Below are positions 1-6,148 of a stretch of 13,244 nt of DNA, one piece after another. The position numbers were made by a program, and so were the translations under genes. Below the pieces are notes generated by a model. That model worked only from the letters and a program-made list of their open reading frames with translations, did no database searches and was not told the origin of the DNA. Numbering within the stretch: position 1 is the stretch's first letter; each line of letters starts with the position of its first letter. The stretch lies in NCBI GenBank assembly GCA_015661795.1, contig DQVJ01000096.1, forward strand, positions 1-13,244, read 5' to 3'. The stretch is from Sulfurovum sp. GTDB lineage: Bacteria > Campylobacterota > Campylobacteria > Campylobacterales > Sulfurovaceae.

Positions 1-12
1 ATAATCATCTCT

Positions 13-1548
13 ATGAATGACAGTATTAAACTATTTGCAGGAGATTTAAAGAACGCCTTTAAAGACCTCTTCCCTATCATCGTTGTTGTGGCACTCTTCC
101 AAGGACTCATTATCCAGGCAGTGCCTGACAATATTATTTCCATTGTCATAGGGCTTACCATCGTTGCCATTGGATTGGCTCTGTTTATCCGTGGTCTTGA
201 ACTTGGTATCTTTCCTATTGGTGAGGGATTAGCTATAGATTTTGCTAAAAAAGGTTCTGTCTTTTGGCTTTTGCTCTTTGCATTTACAATAGGTTTTTCC
301 ACAACCGTAGCAGAACCTGCCCTCATAGCTATCGCAGATAAAGCAGCACTCATTTCCAATGGTCTCATTGATGCATTTTGGTTGCGTATGACTGTTGCCT
401 TATCTGTTGGTTTTGCTATTGCTTTGGGAACACTAAGAATCTTACTGGGACACCCCATAGCCTACTACATCATCTCTGGCTATATTTTGGTGGTTATCGT
501 CACTTTTTTTGCTCCAAAAGAAATCATAGGCTTAGCCTATGACAGTGGAGGAGTTACCACATCCACGGTTACTGTACCACTTGTTGCAGCATTAGGTATC
601 GGGTTAGCTTCAAGTATCAAAGGTCGTAATCCTGCTATAGATGGTTTTGGACTGATTGCTTTTGCATCACTGACACCTATGATATTTGTGCAAGTGTATG
701 GCATTATTGTTTATAGTCTCGGAGATACCACTTCCCTCGTACCCGTTATAGTAGATGTTGTAGAAAGTACTAAAGCTATGGCAAGTACCTATGTTTTTTC
801 AGCATGGGATACTTTCATGGCATTGGTTGGTACTATTAAAGATGTAGCACCCATTATCATCGTTATATTTTTCTTCCAATATGTTATTATTAAAAAACCT
901 GTAGCACACTTACATAAAATCATCACGGGTATCGCTATGGTGGTATTAGGTCTTTATGCCTTCATTGTAGGTTTGGAAATGGGACTTTTTCCTATAGGTG
1001 AAACTATTGCTTTTCAACTTACAGATATGGGGAATAATTTCCTTATTTATCTGTTTGCCTTTCTTATAGGTTTCTCAACAACGATGGCAGAACCTGCCCT
1101 TCTTGCCATTGCCATTAAAGCAGAAGAGATTAGTGAAGGAAACATTAAACAAAATATTCTTAGAATAGTAGTAGCATTTGGTGTTGCCATAGGTATTGGC
1201 TTAGGTTCTTACCGCATTGTTGCTGGTGATCCTATACATTATTATATCATCGCTGGGTATATATTGGTTATTATCTTTACCTATTTTGCACCTAAGTACA
1301 TCGTGCCCATTGCTTATGACAGTGGAGGCGTCACAACATCTACAGTGACTGTACCTTTAGTAGCAGCACTGGGATTAGGGCTGGCAGAAAATATTGACGG
1401 ACGAAATCCATTAATCGACGGATTTGGGCTAATTGCATTTGCTTCACTCTTCCCGATGTTGACTGTAATGGGTTACGGTATACATGCAGAATATTATAAA
1501 AAGAAAAAAATGTCAGAACAATCCAAACAAAAAGGAGAAGTATCATGA
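13..1548 (+). CDS. DUF1538 family integral membrane protein, tandem-duplicated
   Basis: Predicted inner-membrane protein of 511 residues, rich in long hydrophobic segments. It is an internal duplication: GFSTTVAEPAL (94-104) recurs as GFSTTMAEPAL (353-363), and AYDSGGVTTSTVTVP (175-189) recurs at 434-448, both with an offset of 259 residues. FPIGE-type and GRNPxIDGFGLIAFASL stretches also repeat. This architecture fits the DUF1538 family (recognised by eye). The function is unproven; the repeat of conserved Gly, Ser, Thr, Asp and Glu motifs in membrane regions resembles inverted- or tandem-repeat transporters, so an ion or small-solute transporter is an inference. The C-terminus is a lysine-rich tail. 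The last codons overlap the P-II gene by 4 bases (ATGA), so translation is coupled. The ATG at 13 is plausible, but no Shine-Dalgarno is visible in the 12 bases before it and the frame stays open to the window edge, so the true start could lie upstream. Confidence 0.85.
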   Translation: MNDSIKLFAGDLKNAFKDLFPIIVVVALFQGLIIQAVPDNIISIVIGLTIVAIGLALFIRGLELGIFPIGEGLAIDFAKKGSVFWLLLFAFTIGFSTTVAEPALIAIADKAALISNGLIDAFWLRMTVALSVGFAIALGTLRILLGHPIAYYIISGYILVVIVTFFAPKEIIGLAYDSGGVTTSTVTVPLVAALGIGLASSIKGRNPAIDGFGLIAFASLTPMIFVQVYGIIVYSLGDTTSLVPVIVDVVESTKAMASTYVFSAWDTFMALVGTIKDVAPIIIVIFFFQYVIIKKPVAHLHKIITGIAMVVLGLYAFIVGLEMGLFPIGETIAFQLTDMGNNFLIYLFAFLIGFSTTMAEPALLAIAIKAEEISEGNIKQNILRIVVAFGVAIGIGLGSYRIVAGDPIHYYIIAGYILVIIFTYFAPKYIVPIAYDSGGVTTSTVTVPLVAALGLGLAENIDGRNPLIDGFGLIAFASLFPMLTVMGYGIHAEYYKKKKMSEQSKQKGEVS

Positions 1549-1895
1549 AATTTACAGCACTCATTGCTGTCTTACAAGACAAAGATGAAGAAACCGCTAT
1601 TGAGGTAGCTAAAAGTGCAGGGGCTGGCTCTGTCACTATTTTACATGGTAAAAATATAGGGCTTGAAGAGAAAAAAATATTTTTTGGTCTTACACTTGAA
1701 GAAAATGTGTCTGCATTACTTTTTGTTCTACCACGTAAATTATCTATGCAAGTGATGAGTGCCTTACGTAAAGAGTTTGATATTGACAATCCTGATAATA
1801 TTGGATTTATATTTACGATGCCTCTTTCTCATGTTGCTGGGCTCAATACAGAAGAACTTCATCACTTTGAAGATGATATTAAAACACTCATTTAA
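1545..1895 (+). CDS. P-II-like regulatory protein with reduced T-loop
   Basis: 116-residue cytoplasmic protein with the P-II (GlnB-like) ferredoxin fold pattern: a beta start KFTALIAVL, helix DEETAIEVAKSAGAGS, strand VTILHGKNIG, then FFGLTLEENVSALLFVLP, a helix, and a final FIFTMPLSHVAGL strand. The region between HGKNIG (34-39) and FFGL (46-49) is far shorter than the GlnB/GlnK T-loop and has no counterpart of the uridylylated Tyr51, so it should not be controlled by GlnD. The likely role is to sense an adenine nucleotide or other ligand and gate its partner protein. It overlaps the DUF1538 gene by 4 bases, with AAAGGAGAA just upstream of its ATG, and is followed 9 bases later by the CBS gene. 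The partner is therefore most likely the DUF1538 transporter, an inference from context. It is not a canonical nitrogen regulator: no amtB, glnA or glnD is nearby. Confidence 0.8.
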   Translation: MKFTALIAVLQDKDEETAIEVAKSAGAGSVTILHGKNIGLEEKKIFFGLTLEENVSALLFVLPRKLSMQVMSALRKEFDIDNPDNIGFIFTMPLSHVAGLNTEELHHFEDDIKTLI

Positions 1896-1904
1896 AGGAA
1901 AAAA

Positions 1905-2297
1905 ATGCTTACAAAAGATATTATGACCCCCAAAGAAAAACTTATTATTATTTCACCTATGGATTCAGTCAGAAAATCTCTAGAACTTATGAAAAAACAT
2001 TCTGTACGATCCATTGTTGTAGATAAACAACACGAAAATGGTGCCTATGGTCTGATCACTTTTAAAAATATTTTACAAAGTATTGTAGCAGAAGATGGAG
2101 ATATAGATTTACTTAATATATATGATATTGCTGCTATCCCTGCTTTTTCTGTCTCGTCACAATTAGATGTCAAGTATGCTGCCAAAATGATGGTAAACTC
2201 AAGTATCAAACGTCTTCTTGTGATTGATAACAATGAACTTCTAGGTATATTGACAATGTCAGATATTATTGGTATCTTGATGAATAGTGTCGAATAA
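1905..2297 (+). CDS. Two-CBS-domain protein
   Basis: 130-residue soluble protein made of a CBS pair and little else. The first CBS spans about residues 3-62 (DIMTPKEKLIIISPMDSVRKSLELM ... GLITFKNIL) and the second about 70-128 (IAAIPAFSVSSQLDVKYAAKMM ... LLGILTMSDIIGIL). CBS pairs bind adenosine nucleotides such as AMP, ATP or c-di-AMP and report energy state to a partner. The gene is the third of the DUF1538/P-II/CBS run, 9 bases after the P-II stop, with AAAGGAAAA before the ATG. A role as second nucleotide-responsive subunit of the same membrane system is inferred. The similarity to stand-alone IMPDH-type CBS proteins alone would not assign a pathway. Confidence 0.85.
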   Translation: MLTKDIMTPKEKLIIISPMDSVRKSLELMKKHSVRSIVVDKQHENGAYGLITFKNILQSIVAEDGDIDLLNIYDIAAIPAFSVSSQLDVKYAAKMMVNSSIKRLLVIDNNELLGILTMSDIIGILMNSVE

Positions 2298-2311
2298 TAC
2301 TATTATAGTAT
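2297..2311. terminator. Short AT-rich hairpin between convergent operons
   Basis: ATACTA-tta-TAGTAT forms a 6-bp stem with a 3-base loop in the 20-base gap between the CBS gene and the convergent histidine kinase gene. It has no GC pairs beyond one and no T-run, so it is at best a weak bidirectional terminator. Confidence 0.3.
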
Positions 2312-2317
2312 CCTATA

Positions 2318-3553
2318 TTAAGCCTTGCTTGAGAAACGTCCTTTTGAGGGGAACGTAAGTTTAAATGTACTTCCTTCTCCTACTTTGGAATCTAACCCTA
2401 ACTTTATTTTATACTTTTTACAAATAGAAAATACGATACTTAACCCTATACCAAAGCCTCCTCTCTCATCATTCGCGCGGTAATATCTTTTGAAAATATC
2501 TTCCTGTATTTTTTTATCAATGCCTATTCCAGTATCTTTCACCTCTAAAACATTGTTTTTTAAACAGATAAAAATCGTATCCCCTACGTTAGAATACTTT
2601 ATAGCATTTGATATTAAATTGTCTATAAGTCGATACACTGACCGTTGAGGCATATAAATTTTTGTAGCCTCCAACTCCAAAACTACTTTTAGCTTTTTAG
2701 AATCCACAAGTTCTTTTATAAATCCTACTCTCTCTTGAATAATTTCAGCCAAACATAAATCTTCTGAAGGCTCAACACCACCCTCAAGTCTATATGTAAG
2801 AGAACCATACATTGTACTCAAACGTTTAGCACTGGCCTCAAGTCGTTTCATCTTTTTTGGTTCAACCTCTTTCAAGGACTGTATCGTCATTAAAATGGCT
2901 GATATGGGAGTATTAAGTTCATGTGTTGTATCTGAAATAAATTTATCCAGCGACTCTATCTGTTCATGCACAGGTTTTAAAAAAAGTTTTCCTAAAAAAT
3001 AACCTACTATACCCATAAGAATAAACGATAAAATCAAATATCCTAAAATCTTCATACGTAAGTCGTCTAATGATTTTGCCAAGTCATATTCTTTTAAGAC
3101 TACATAGCGTACATCTAAAGGTTCAGCTTCATCTTCAGTAACTGTATAACAGTGTGTATTCTCTACATAAAAATCTGTATCAAATCTTCTGACATTTTCT
3201 ATTTCCGTATATAAAGCTCTCTTATCCTTACTATAATATCCTGCTTTAAACCTACAATGCTTTAACTCTTTTAAAAATTTTGTTTTATCAAAGTGTCTCA
3301 ATGTATTCTCTTCATTTTTCATCGCGCGCATGGCAATTTGTGAGCTGAGCATACGTGCTTGATACATCATTTCAAATTTCATAGCACTTCGCATTGCGAC
3401 ACGGTTATTTTCAAAAAACAGATACCCTATGATGCTAAGAAGTATAAATACCGATGTAAGATAAAGCGCTAAAAACCTAAGAAGAGATTTACGCTCATAC
3501 GATGTTAAAACGATAACCTTCTCCTTTGATATTGTCAAAATAATCTTTTTCAA
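2318..3553 (-). CDS. Sensor histidine kinase (OmpR/ArsS-like partner)
   Basis: Membrane-bound sensor kinase pairing with the response regulator just upstream. Reading the frame from 3553: TM1 about 25-47, a periplasmic sensing region about 48-168 with two cysteines (C100, C135), TM2 about 169-191, then HisKA with phospho-acceptor H211 (THELNTP), N-box around N312 and N316 (LIDNLISNAIKYS), G1 D340 (KDTGIGID), F-box FKRYYRA and G2 GFGIGLS. All catalytic boxes look intact. Residues preceding TM1 require a start upstream of residue 20, but the frame has no ATG or GTG there. Only TTG at 3553 or TTG at 3538 is available, both inside the response-regulator gene. A good AAAGGAG (minus strand, 3527-3521) is followed 6 bases later in frame only by ATC (3514). 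I report the longest frame; the true start is uncertain. The ligand is unknown. Confidence 0.85.
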   Translation of the reverse strand: MKKIILTISKEKVIVLTSYERKSLLRFLALYLTSVFILLSIIGYLFFENNRVAMRSAMKFEMMYQARMLSSQIAMRAMKNEENTLRHFDKTKFLKELKHCRFKAGYYSKDKRALYTEIENVRRFDTDFYVENTHCYTVTEDEAEPLDVRYVVLKEYDLAKSLDDLRMKILGYLILSFILMGIVGYFLGKLFLKPVHEQIESLDKFISDTTHELNTPISAILMTIQSLKEVEPKKMKRLEASAKRLSTMYGSLTYRLEGGVEPSEDLCLAEIIQERVGFIKELVDSKKLKVVLELEATKIYMPQRSVYRLIDNLISNAIKYSNVGDTIFICLKNNVLEVKDTGIGIDKKIQEDIFKRYYRANDERGGFGIGLSIVFSICKKYKIKLGLDSKVGEGSTFKLTFPSKGRFSSKA

Positions 3554-4148
3554 ACATTTTTCTTAAATTTTTTATATACGTTCGAATAGTCGCATGTGTC
3601 GGTACATTCTCATCATTCCATACATTTTCTATCATCTCATCACATGAAATAATTTTTCCTGCATTACGTACAAAATATTCTAACACTTGCGCTTCTTTCT
3701 GTCTCATTTCTATTATCTTGTCCCCCACCCATACCTGATGTAGTTTTGGAATAAACTTCAACCCATCAAATTCAATCTCTTCTTGCAGTCTATAGAGTCT
3801 TACTATATGCTCTATACGTGCATGCAATTCTTCTAATTCAAAAGGTTTACGTAAATAATCATCAGCACCTATTTCAAATCCCTTTTTTAAATCCGCTACG
3901 CCCGCAAGGGATGTGATATAAATAGTCGGTGTAGTATTGCCAATTTCGCGTAAATACGCAAGTATCTCAAAACCATCTATAGTTGGTACATTGACGTCAA
4001 GTAGTAGCATATCAAATGAATATGTCCCAATAGCATTCAAAGCTTTTTCCCCGTCATAATAGCATTCTACAGTATAGCCCTTCTCTAATAGAAATTCTTC
4101 TATGATTTCCTGTAGGATCACGTCATCTTCAAGCAATAATATTTTCAT
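3495..4148 (-). CDS. OmpR/PhoB-family response regulator
   Basis: 217-residue two-domain transcription regulator. The receiver domain (1-115) has the acidic pair E7/D8/D9, phospho-acceptor D51 (LLLDVNVP), T79 and K101 (RKPF). The winged-helix DNA-binding domain (about 125-217) carries TIRTYIKNLRKMF, the recognition-helix signature, and ends GEGYRFNIV, typical of the C-terminal hairpin. It should be phosphorylated by the kinase that follows; their genes overlap by up to 59 bases. It sits divergent from the small lipoprotein gene, with a perfect inverted repeat (4193-4214) between them, so autoregulation and control of the lipoprotein are plausible. The pair resembles the ArsRS group of Campylobacterota by organisation, but the signal and regulon cannot be read from sequence, so no gene symbol is given. 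Confidence 0.9.
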   Translation of the reverse strand: MKILLLEDDVILQEIIEEFLLEKGYTVECYYDGEKALNAIGTYSFDMLLLDVNVPTIDGFEILAYLREIGNTTPTIYITSLAGVADLKKGFEIGADDYLRKPFELEELHARIEHIVRLYRLQEEIEFDGLKFIPKLHQVWVGDKIIEMRQKEAQVLEYFVRNAGKIISCDEMIENVWNDENVPTHATIRTYIKNLRKMFEKDYFDNIKGEGYRFNIV

Positions 4149-4178
4149 TTTTAGCCTTACCTATAAAATCGATATTTT

Positions 4179-4187
4179 ATTTTAACA
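4179..4187 (-). promoter_or_regulatory. Extended -10 promoter of the response-regulator operon
   Basis: On the minus strand TGT-TAAAAT (T at 4187 to T at 4179) lies about 30 bases before the ATG at 4148 and matches an extended -10 (TGN-TAAAAT). The -35 region is not recognisable, which is common in Campylobacterota promoters. Confidence 0.45.
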
Positions 4188-4192
4188 TACTC

Positions 4193-4214
4193 TTTGTGTA
4201 GGGAAGTACACAAA
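4193..4214. promoter_or_regulatory. Candidate operator, TTTGTGTA-N6-TACACAAA
   Basis: A perfect 8-bp inverted repeat with a 6-base spacer (GGGAAG) located between the two divergent -10 boxes. Its centre is about 34 bases before the predicted start of lipoprotein transcription and just upstream of the response-regulator promoter. OmpR-family regulators more often use direct repeats, so a different dimeric regulator is also possible. Confidence 0.45.
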
Positions 4215-4221
4215 AAGTTTA

Positions 4222-4230
4222 TGCTATAAT
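4222..4230 (+). promoter_or_regulatory. Extended -10 of the small lipoprotein gene
   Basis: TGC-TATAAT (T at 4222 to T at 4230) is a perfect extended -10. The ATG starts only 7 bases after it, which places the expected transcription start at or within a base or two of the start codon. No Shine-Dalgarno precedes the ATG, which agrees with a leaderless transcript. Confidence 0.6.
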
Positions 4231-4237
4231 CCTACCT

Positions 4238-4393
4238 ATGAAAAAAATAACACTATTCTCAATTATAACTTTGGTTTTCTTGTCGGGATGTACACAAATA
4301 GTAACAGCCCCTATTTCAATAGCTGGTTCAGCAGTAGGCGCAACAATTGATGTTGCCGGAAGTGCCGTAGGTGCTGTAACACCTGGAGATTAG
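4238..4393 (+). CDS. Small secreted lipoprotein (51 aa)
   Basis: A short gene encoding MKKITLFSIITLVFLSGC followed by a 33-residue tail. It has a Lys-Lys N-region, hydrophobic core and lipobox L15-S16-G17-C18, so signal peptidase II should cut before C18 to leave a 34-residue lipid-anchored peptide. The mature part TQIVTAPISIAGSAVGATIDVAGSAVG contains two copies of AGSAVGA separated by TIDV. This resembles small VTAP-motif lipoproteins of Proteobacteria (the NF038104 group comes to mind; not verified). Function is unknown. It is divergent from the two-component operon and is the only gene downstream of the shared operator region on this side, so it may be a target of that system. Translation must start without a normal ribosome-binding site. 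Confidence 0.75.
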   Translation: MKKITLFSIITLVFLSGCTQIVTAPISIAGSAVGATIDVAGSAVGAVTPGD

Positions 4394-4395
4394 TA

Positions 4396-4434
4396 TTCTA
4401 AATAAAATGATTTACTTCTATTTAGAAACTTTTT
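4396..4434 (+). terminator. Hairpin plus T-run after the lipoprotein gene
   Basis: TTCTAAATA (4396-4404) pairs perfectly with TATTTAGAA (4419-4427) across a 14-base loop and is followed by five T (4430-4434). It overlaps the last codons of the convergent chorismate mutase gene. The stem is AT-rich and the loop long, so strength is doubtful. Confidence 0.4.
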
Positions 4435-4721
4435 GCATTGTTAAATTCAACAATTTCACTCTCTACCATACCATCAATCATTCGTACATAAAGGTCGTTG
4501 ATAAGGTTTGGAGAAAGATTGAGTGAAATAGCCTGTGCTCTTACCTTTGAAATCACATCAGAAATCCTATCTTCTGCTTTTACCTCTTCAACACTTGTCT
4601 TAAAATGTGCTATCTGCTTAATATAATCATTCCTTAAAGCAATAAGTTCTACTATTTTTTTATCCACAGCATCTATCTCATTTCTTGCTTCGTCCAATGT
4701 TGTACATTTTTTTATTTCCAT
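4422..4721 (-). CDS. Chorismate mutase / isochorismate-pyruvate lyase-like (AroQ fold)
   Basis: Small all-helical AroQ-class protein of 99 residues from the chosen ATG. It would act on chorismate (to prephenate, for Phe/Tyr) or on isochorismate (to salicylate) in the cytoplasm, as an intertwined dimer. R13 (DEARNEID), R30 (ALRNDYI) and K41 (AHFK) align with PchB R14, R31 and K42, and R52 fits a further helix-2 arginine. The position of PchB Q90 is E89 here; glutamate at this site is also known in the yeast chorismate mutase. Which activity applies is not decidable by eye. The start is ATG 4721, preceded by AAGGAA (minus strand, 4733-4728). A TTG five codons upstream lies over this ribosome site and is less likely. 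It stands alone, with no PheA/TyrA fusion and no aromatic pathway neighbour, and is divergent from the outer-membrane protein gene. Confidence 0.8.
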   Translation of the reverse strand: MEIKKCTTLDEARNEIDAVDKKIVELIALRNDYIKQIAHFKTSVEEVKAEDRISDVISKVRAQAISLNLSPNLINDLYVRMIDGMVESEIVEFNNAKSF

Positions 4722-4752
4722 GCATGATTCCTTCAATAATGATATGGTTCAT

Positions 4753-4758
4753 ATTATA
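4753..4758 (-). promoter_or_regulatory. -10 box of the chorismate mutase gene
   Basis: A perfect TATAAT on the minus strand, 32 bases before the ATG at 4721. No clear -35 is present. Confidence 0.45.
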
Positions 4759-4789
4759 ACCTAAAAAACAACCCTTTATACTCTTTAGA

Positions 4790-4795
4790 TATAAT
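4790..4795 (+). promoter_or_regulatory. -10 box directly before the beta-barrel gene
   Basis: TATAAT at 4790-4795 leaves only 6 bases before the ATG at 4802, so the transcript would start at or next to the A of the start codon. No Shine-Dalgarno-like run is present in the 25 bases before the ATG. A second candidate, TATACT at 4777-4782, would give a 12-14 base leader that still lacks a ribosome site. Confidence 0.5.
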
Positions 4796-4801
4796 AATTC
4801 A

Positions 4802-6088
4802 ATGAAATTTTTACACTATCTCTGTATTCCTAGTATCCTTCTTGTTTTCATAAACCCAATACATGCACAGGAGGATAATAATCTTACACAAAGTCAAAAT
4901 TGGATTCTACTTCCTTTTGCATTTTCAACAGAATCTACTGGTACTGCAGGAGGGTTTGGTGTGATAAAACAAGGCTTATTTCAATCCCAAACTACTCTCG
5001 TAGCCTCTGTTTTTGCTGGTTTACCTGAAGATATTGTAAGTAATGGAGAAGAAAAAGAAGCTAGCTTTAGAGGAGCTTTCTTTTATTTTTCCAACTATAG
5101 GCTACCTTATACAGACAGAATATTTTTTTCAGTTATTGGGCTCAAAAGTTATTTTCCAAATACCAGATACTATTTTGATGGGTCCAATAATTCTAGTCAA
5201 TCTTCAGTCTTCCATACCTCAGGTGATTCCAACTTTGTCAATACAACATTTACTTATGTATTACCTATTGGCGAAGGTTTGAATAACCCATTGGGTATTT
5301 ATAGTCTTGACCATGGTCTATGTAGGGAACGAGAAGGTTGTGGCGGAGATACCCCGCTAATTACCGGGCGTACTTCCATCGGCTTAAAAACTTTTTACCA
5401 ATATGACACTTTTGAAAACTCACCCCAGCAGATTGCACCTTCATGGGATACAAACGGGTTAAGACTTTTTCTTACCCATGACAATACAGATTTTAACCTA
5501 AATCCTTCCCGAGGATACTATTTTGAGTTACAATACTCTAAAGATTTTTCTTGGGGGGACTCCTTGCAAAGCTGGGATTTTTTAGAGTTTAAATATAACC
5601 ACTATATTGATCTTGAGACTTTTTCATTTACCAAACAAAATGTACTTGCATTTAGTATGTGGACAGGCTATTCATTTTCATGGAATAACACTCAAGAAAT
5701 TTTTCCTGGTATCAACGCAAATCGTCCTCCTACATGGGAAGGTGCAAGGCTTGGTGGTTTTTTTAAAATGAGAGGGTATGATAATAATCGTTTCTCAGAT
5801 AAAGCAGTATTTTATGCAACTGCAGAATACCGTGCAGTGCTTGACTATAATCCTCTACGAGACAACTCTTTTATCCCTGTTGCTGTTGATTGGTTTCAAG
5901 TTGTAGCTTTTGTAGAAGCCGGAAGAGTCCATGATCAATATAATGTAAATCTTTTGAGTGACATGAAATATGATGCTGGGATAAGTTTGCGTGCGATGGT
6001 AGCACAACTACCTATACGTCTAGATGTAGCTTATGGAAGTGAAGGTGTCCATGCATGGATAATGATAAACCAGCCTTTTGACTTTTAA
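4802..6088 (+). CDS. Secreted outer-membrane beta-barrel protein (BamA/D15 barrel-like, no POTRA)
   Basis: 428-residue precursor with a Sec signal peptide (hydrophobic 7-20, cut expected after A22 in IHA/QE). The mature protein is rich in alternating aromatic strands and ends with a terminal Phe (INQPFDF), as outer-membrane barrels do for BAM recognition. GGFFKMRGY (318-326) matches the (V/I)RG(F/Y) loop-6 motif of Omp85-type barrels, and VAFVEAGRV (367-375) plus the final RLDVAYGSEG strand fit the bacterial surface antigen (D15) barrel. The mature N-terminus goes straight into barrel-like sequence, so no POTRA domain is present, unlike BamA or TamA. C174 and C180 may form a disulphide in a loop. 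Its cargo or role is not known; stand-alone Omp85 barrels are sometimes linked to lipid transport or secretion, which is only an analogy. It is convergent with dnaK. Confidence 0.75.
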   Translation: MKFLHYLCIPSILLVFINPIHAQEDNNLTQSQNWILLPFAFSTESTGTAGGFGVIKQGLFQSQTTLVASVFAGLPEDIVSNGEEKEASFRGAFFYFSNYRLPYTDRIFFSVIGLKSYFPNTRYYFDGSNNSSQSSVFHTSGDSNFVNTTFTYVLPIGEGLNNPLGIYSLDHGLCREREGCGGDTPLITGRTSIGLKTFYQYDTFENSPQQIAPSWDTNGLRLFLTHDNTDFNLNPSRGYYFELQYSKDFSWGDSLQSWDFLEFKYNHYIDLETFSFTKQNVLAFSMWTGYSFSWNNTQEIFPGINANRPPTWEGARLGGFFKMRGYDNNRFSDKAVFYATAEYRAVLDYNPLRDNSFIPVAVDWFQVVAFVEAGRVHDQYNVNLLSDMKYDAGISLRAMVAQLPIRLDVAYGSEGVHAWIMINQPFDF

Positions 6089-6108
6089 AGCTGAACTTTA
6101 AGCTTGTG

Positions 6109-6132
6109 TTGTAAGGGAAATATCCCTTACAA
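6109..6132. terminator. 10-bp hairpin between convergent genes
   Basis: TTGTAAGGGA (6109-6118) pairs perfectly with TCCCTTACAA (6123-6132) over the 4-base loop AATA. It sits in the 60-base gap between the barrel gene and the dnaK stop and would serve both strands. Neither side has a good T-run, so termination may be partly Rho-dependent or the hairpin may mainly protect 3' ends. Confidence 0.5.
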
Positions 6133-6148
6133 TACTGGTGCCAATGTT

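Noticed and set aside
1340..1789. A 149-codon minus-strand frame across DUF1538 and P-II
   Set aside because: It is opposite two well-supported genes and has no recognisable domain.
1545..1895. Canonical GlnB/GlnK nitrogen regulator
   Set aside because: The T-loop is shortened and lacks the uridylylated tyrosine, and no nitrogen genes are nearby.
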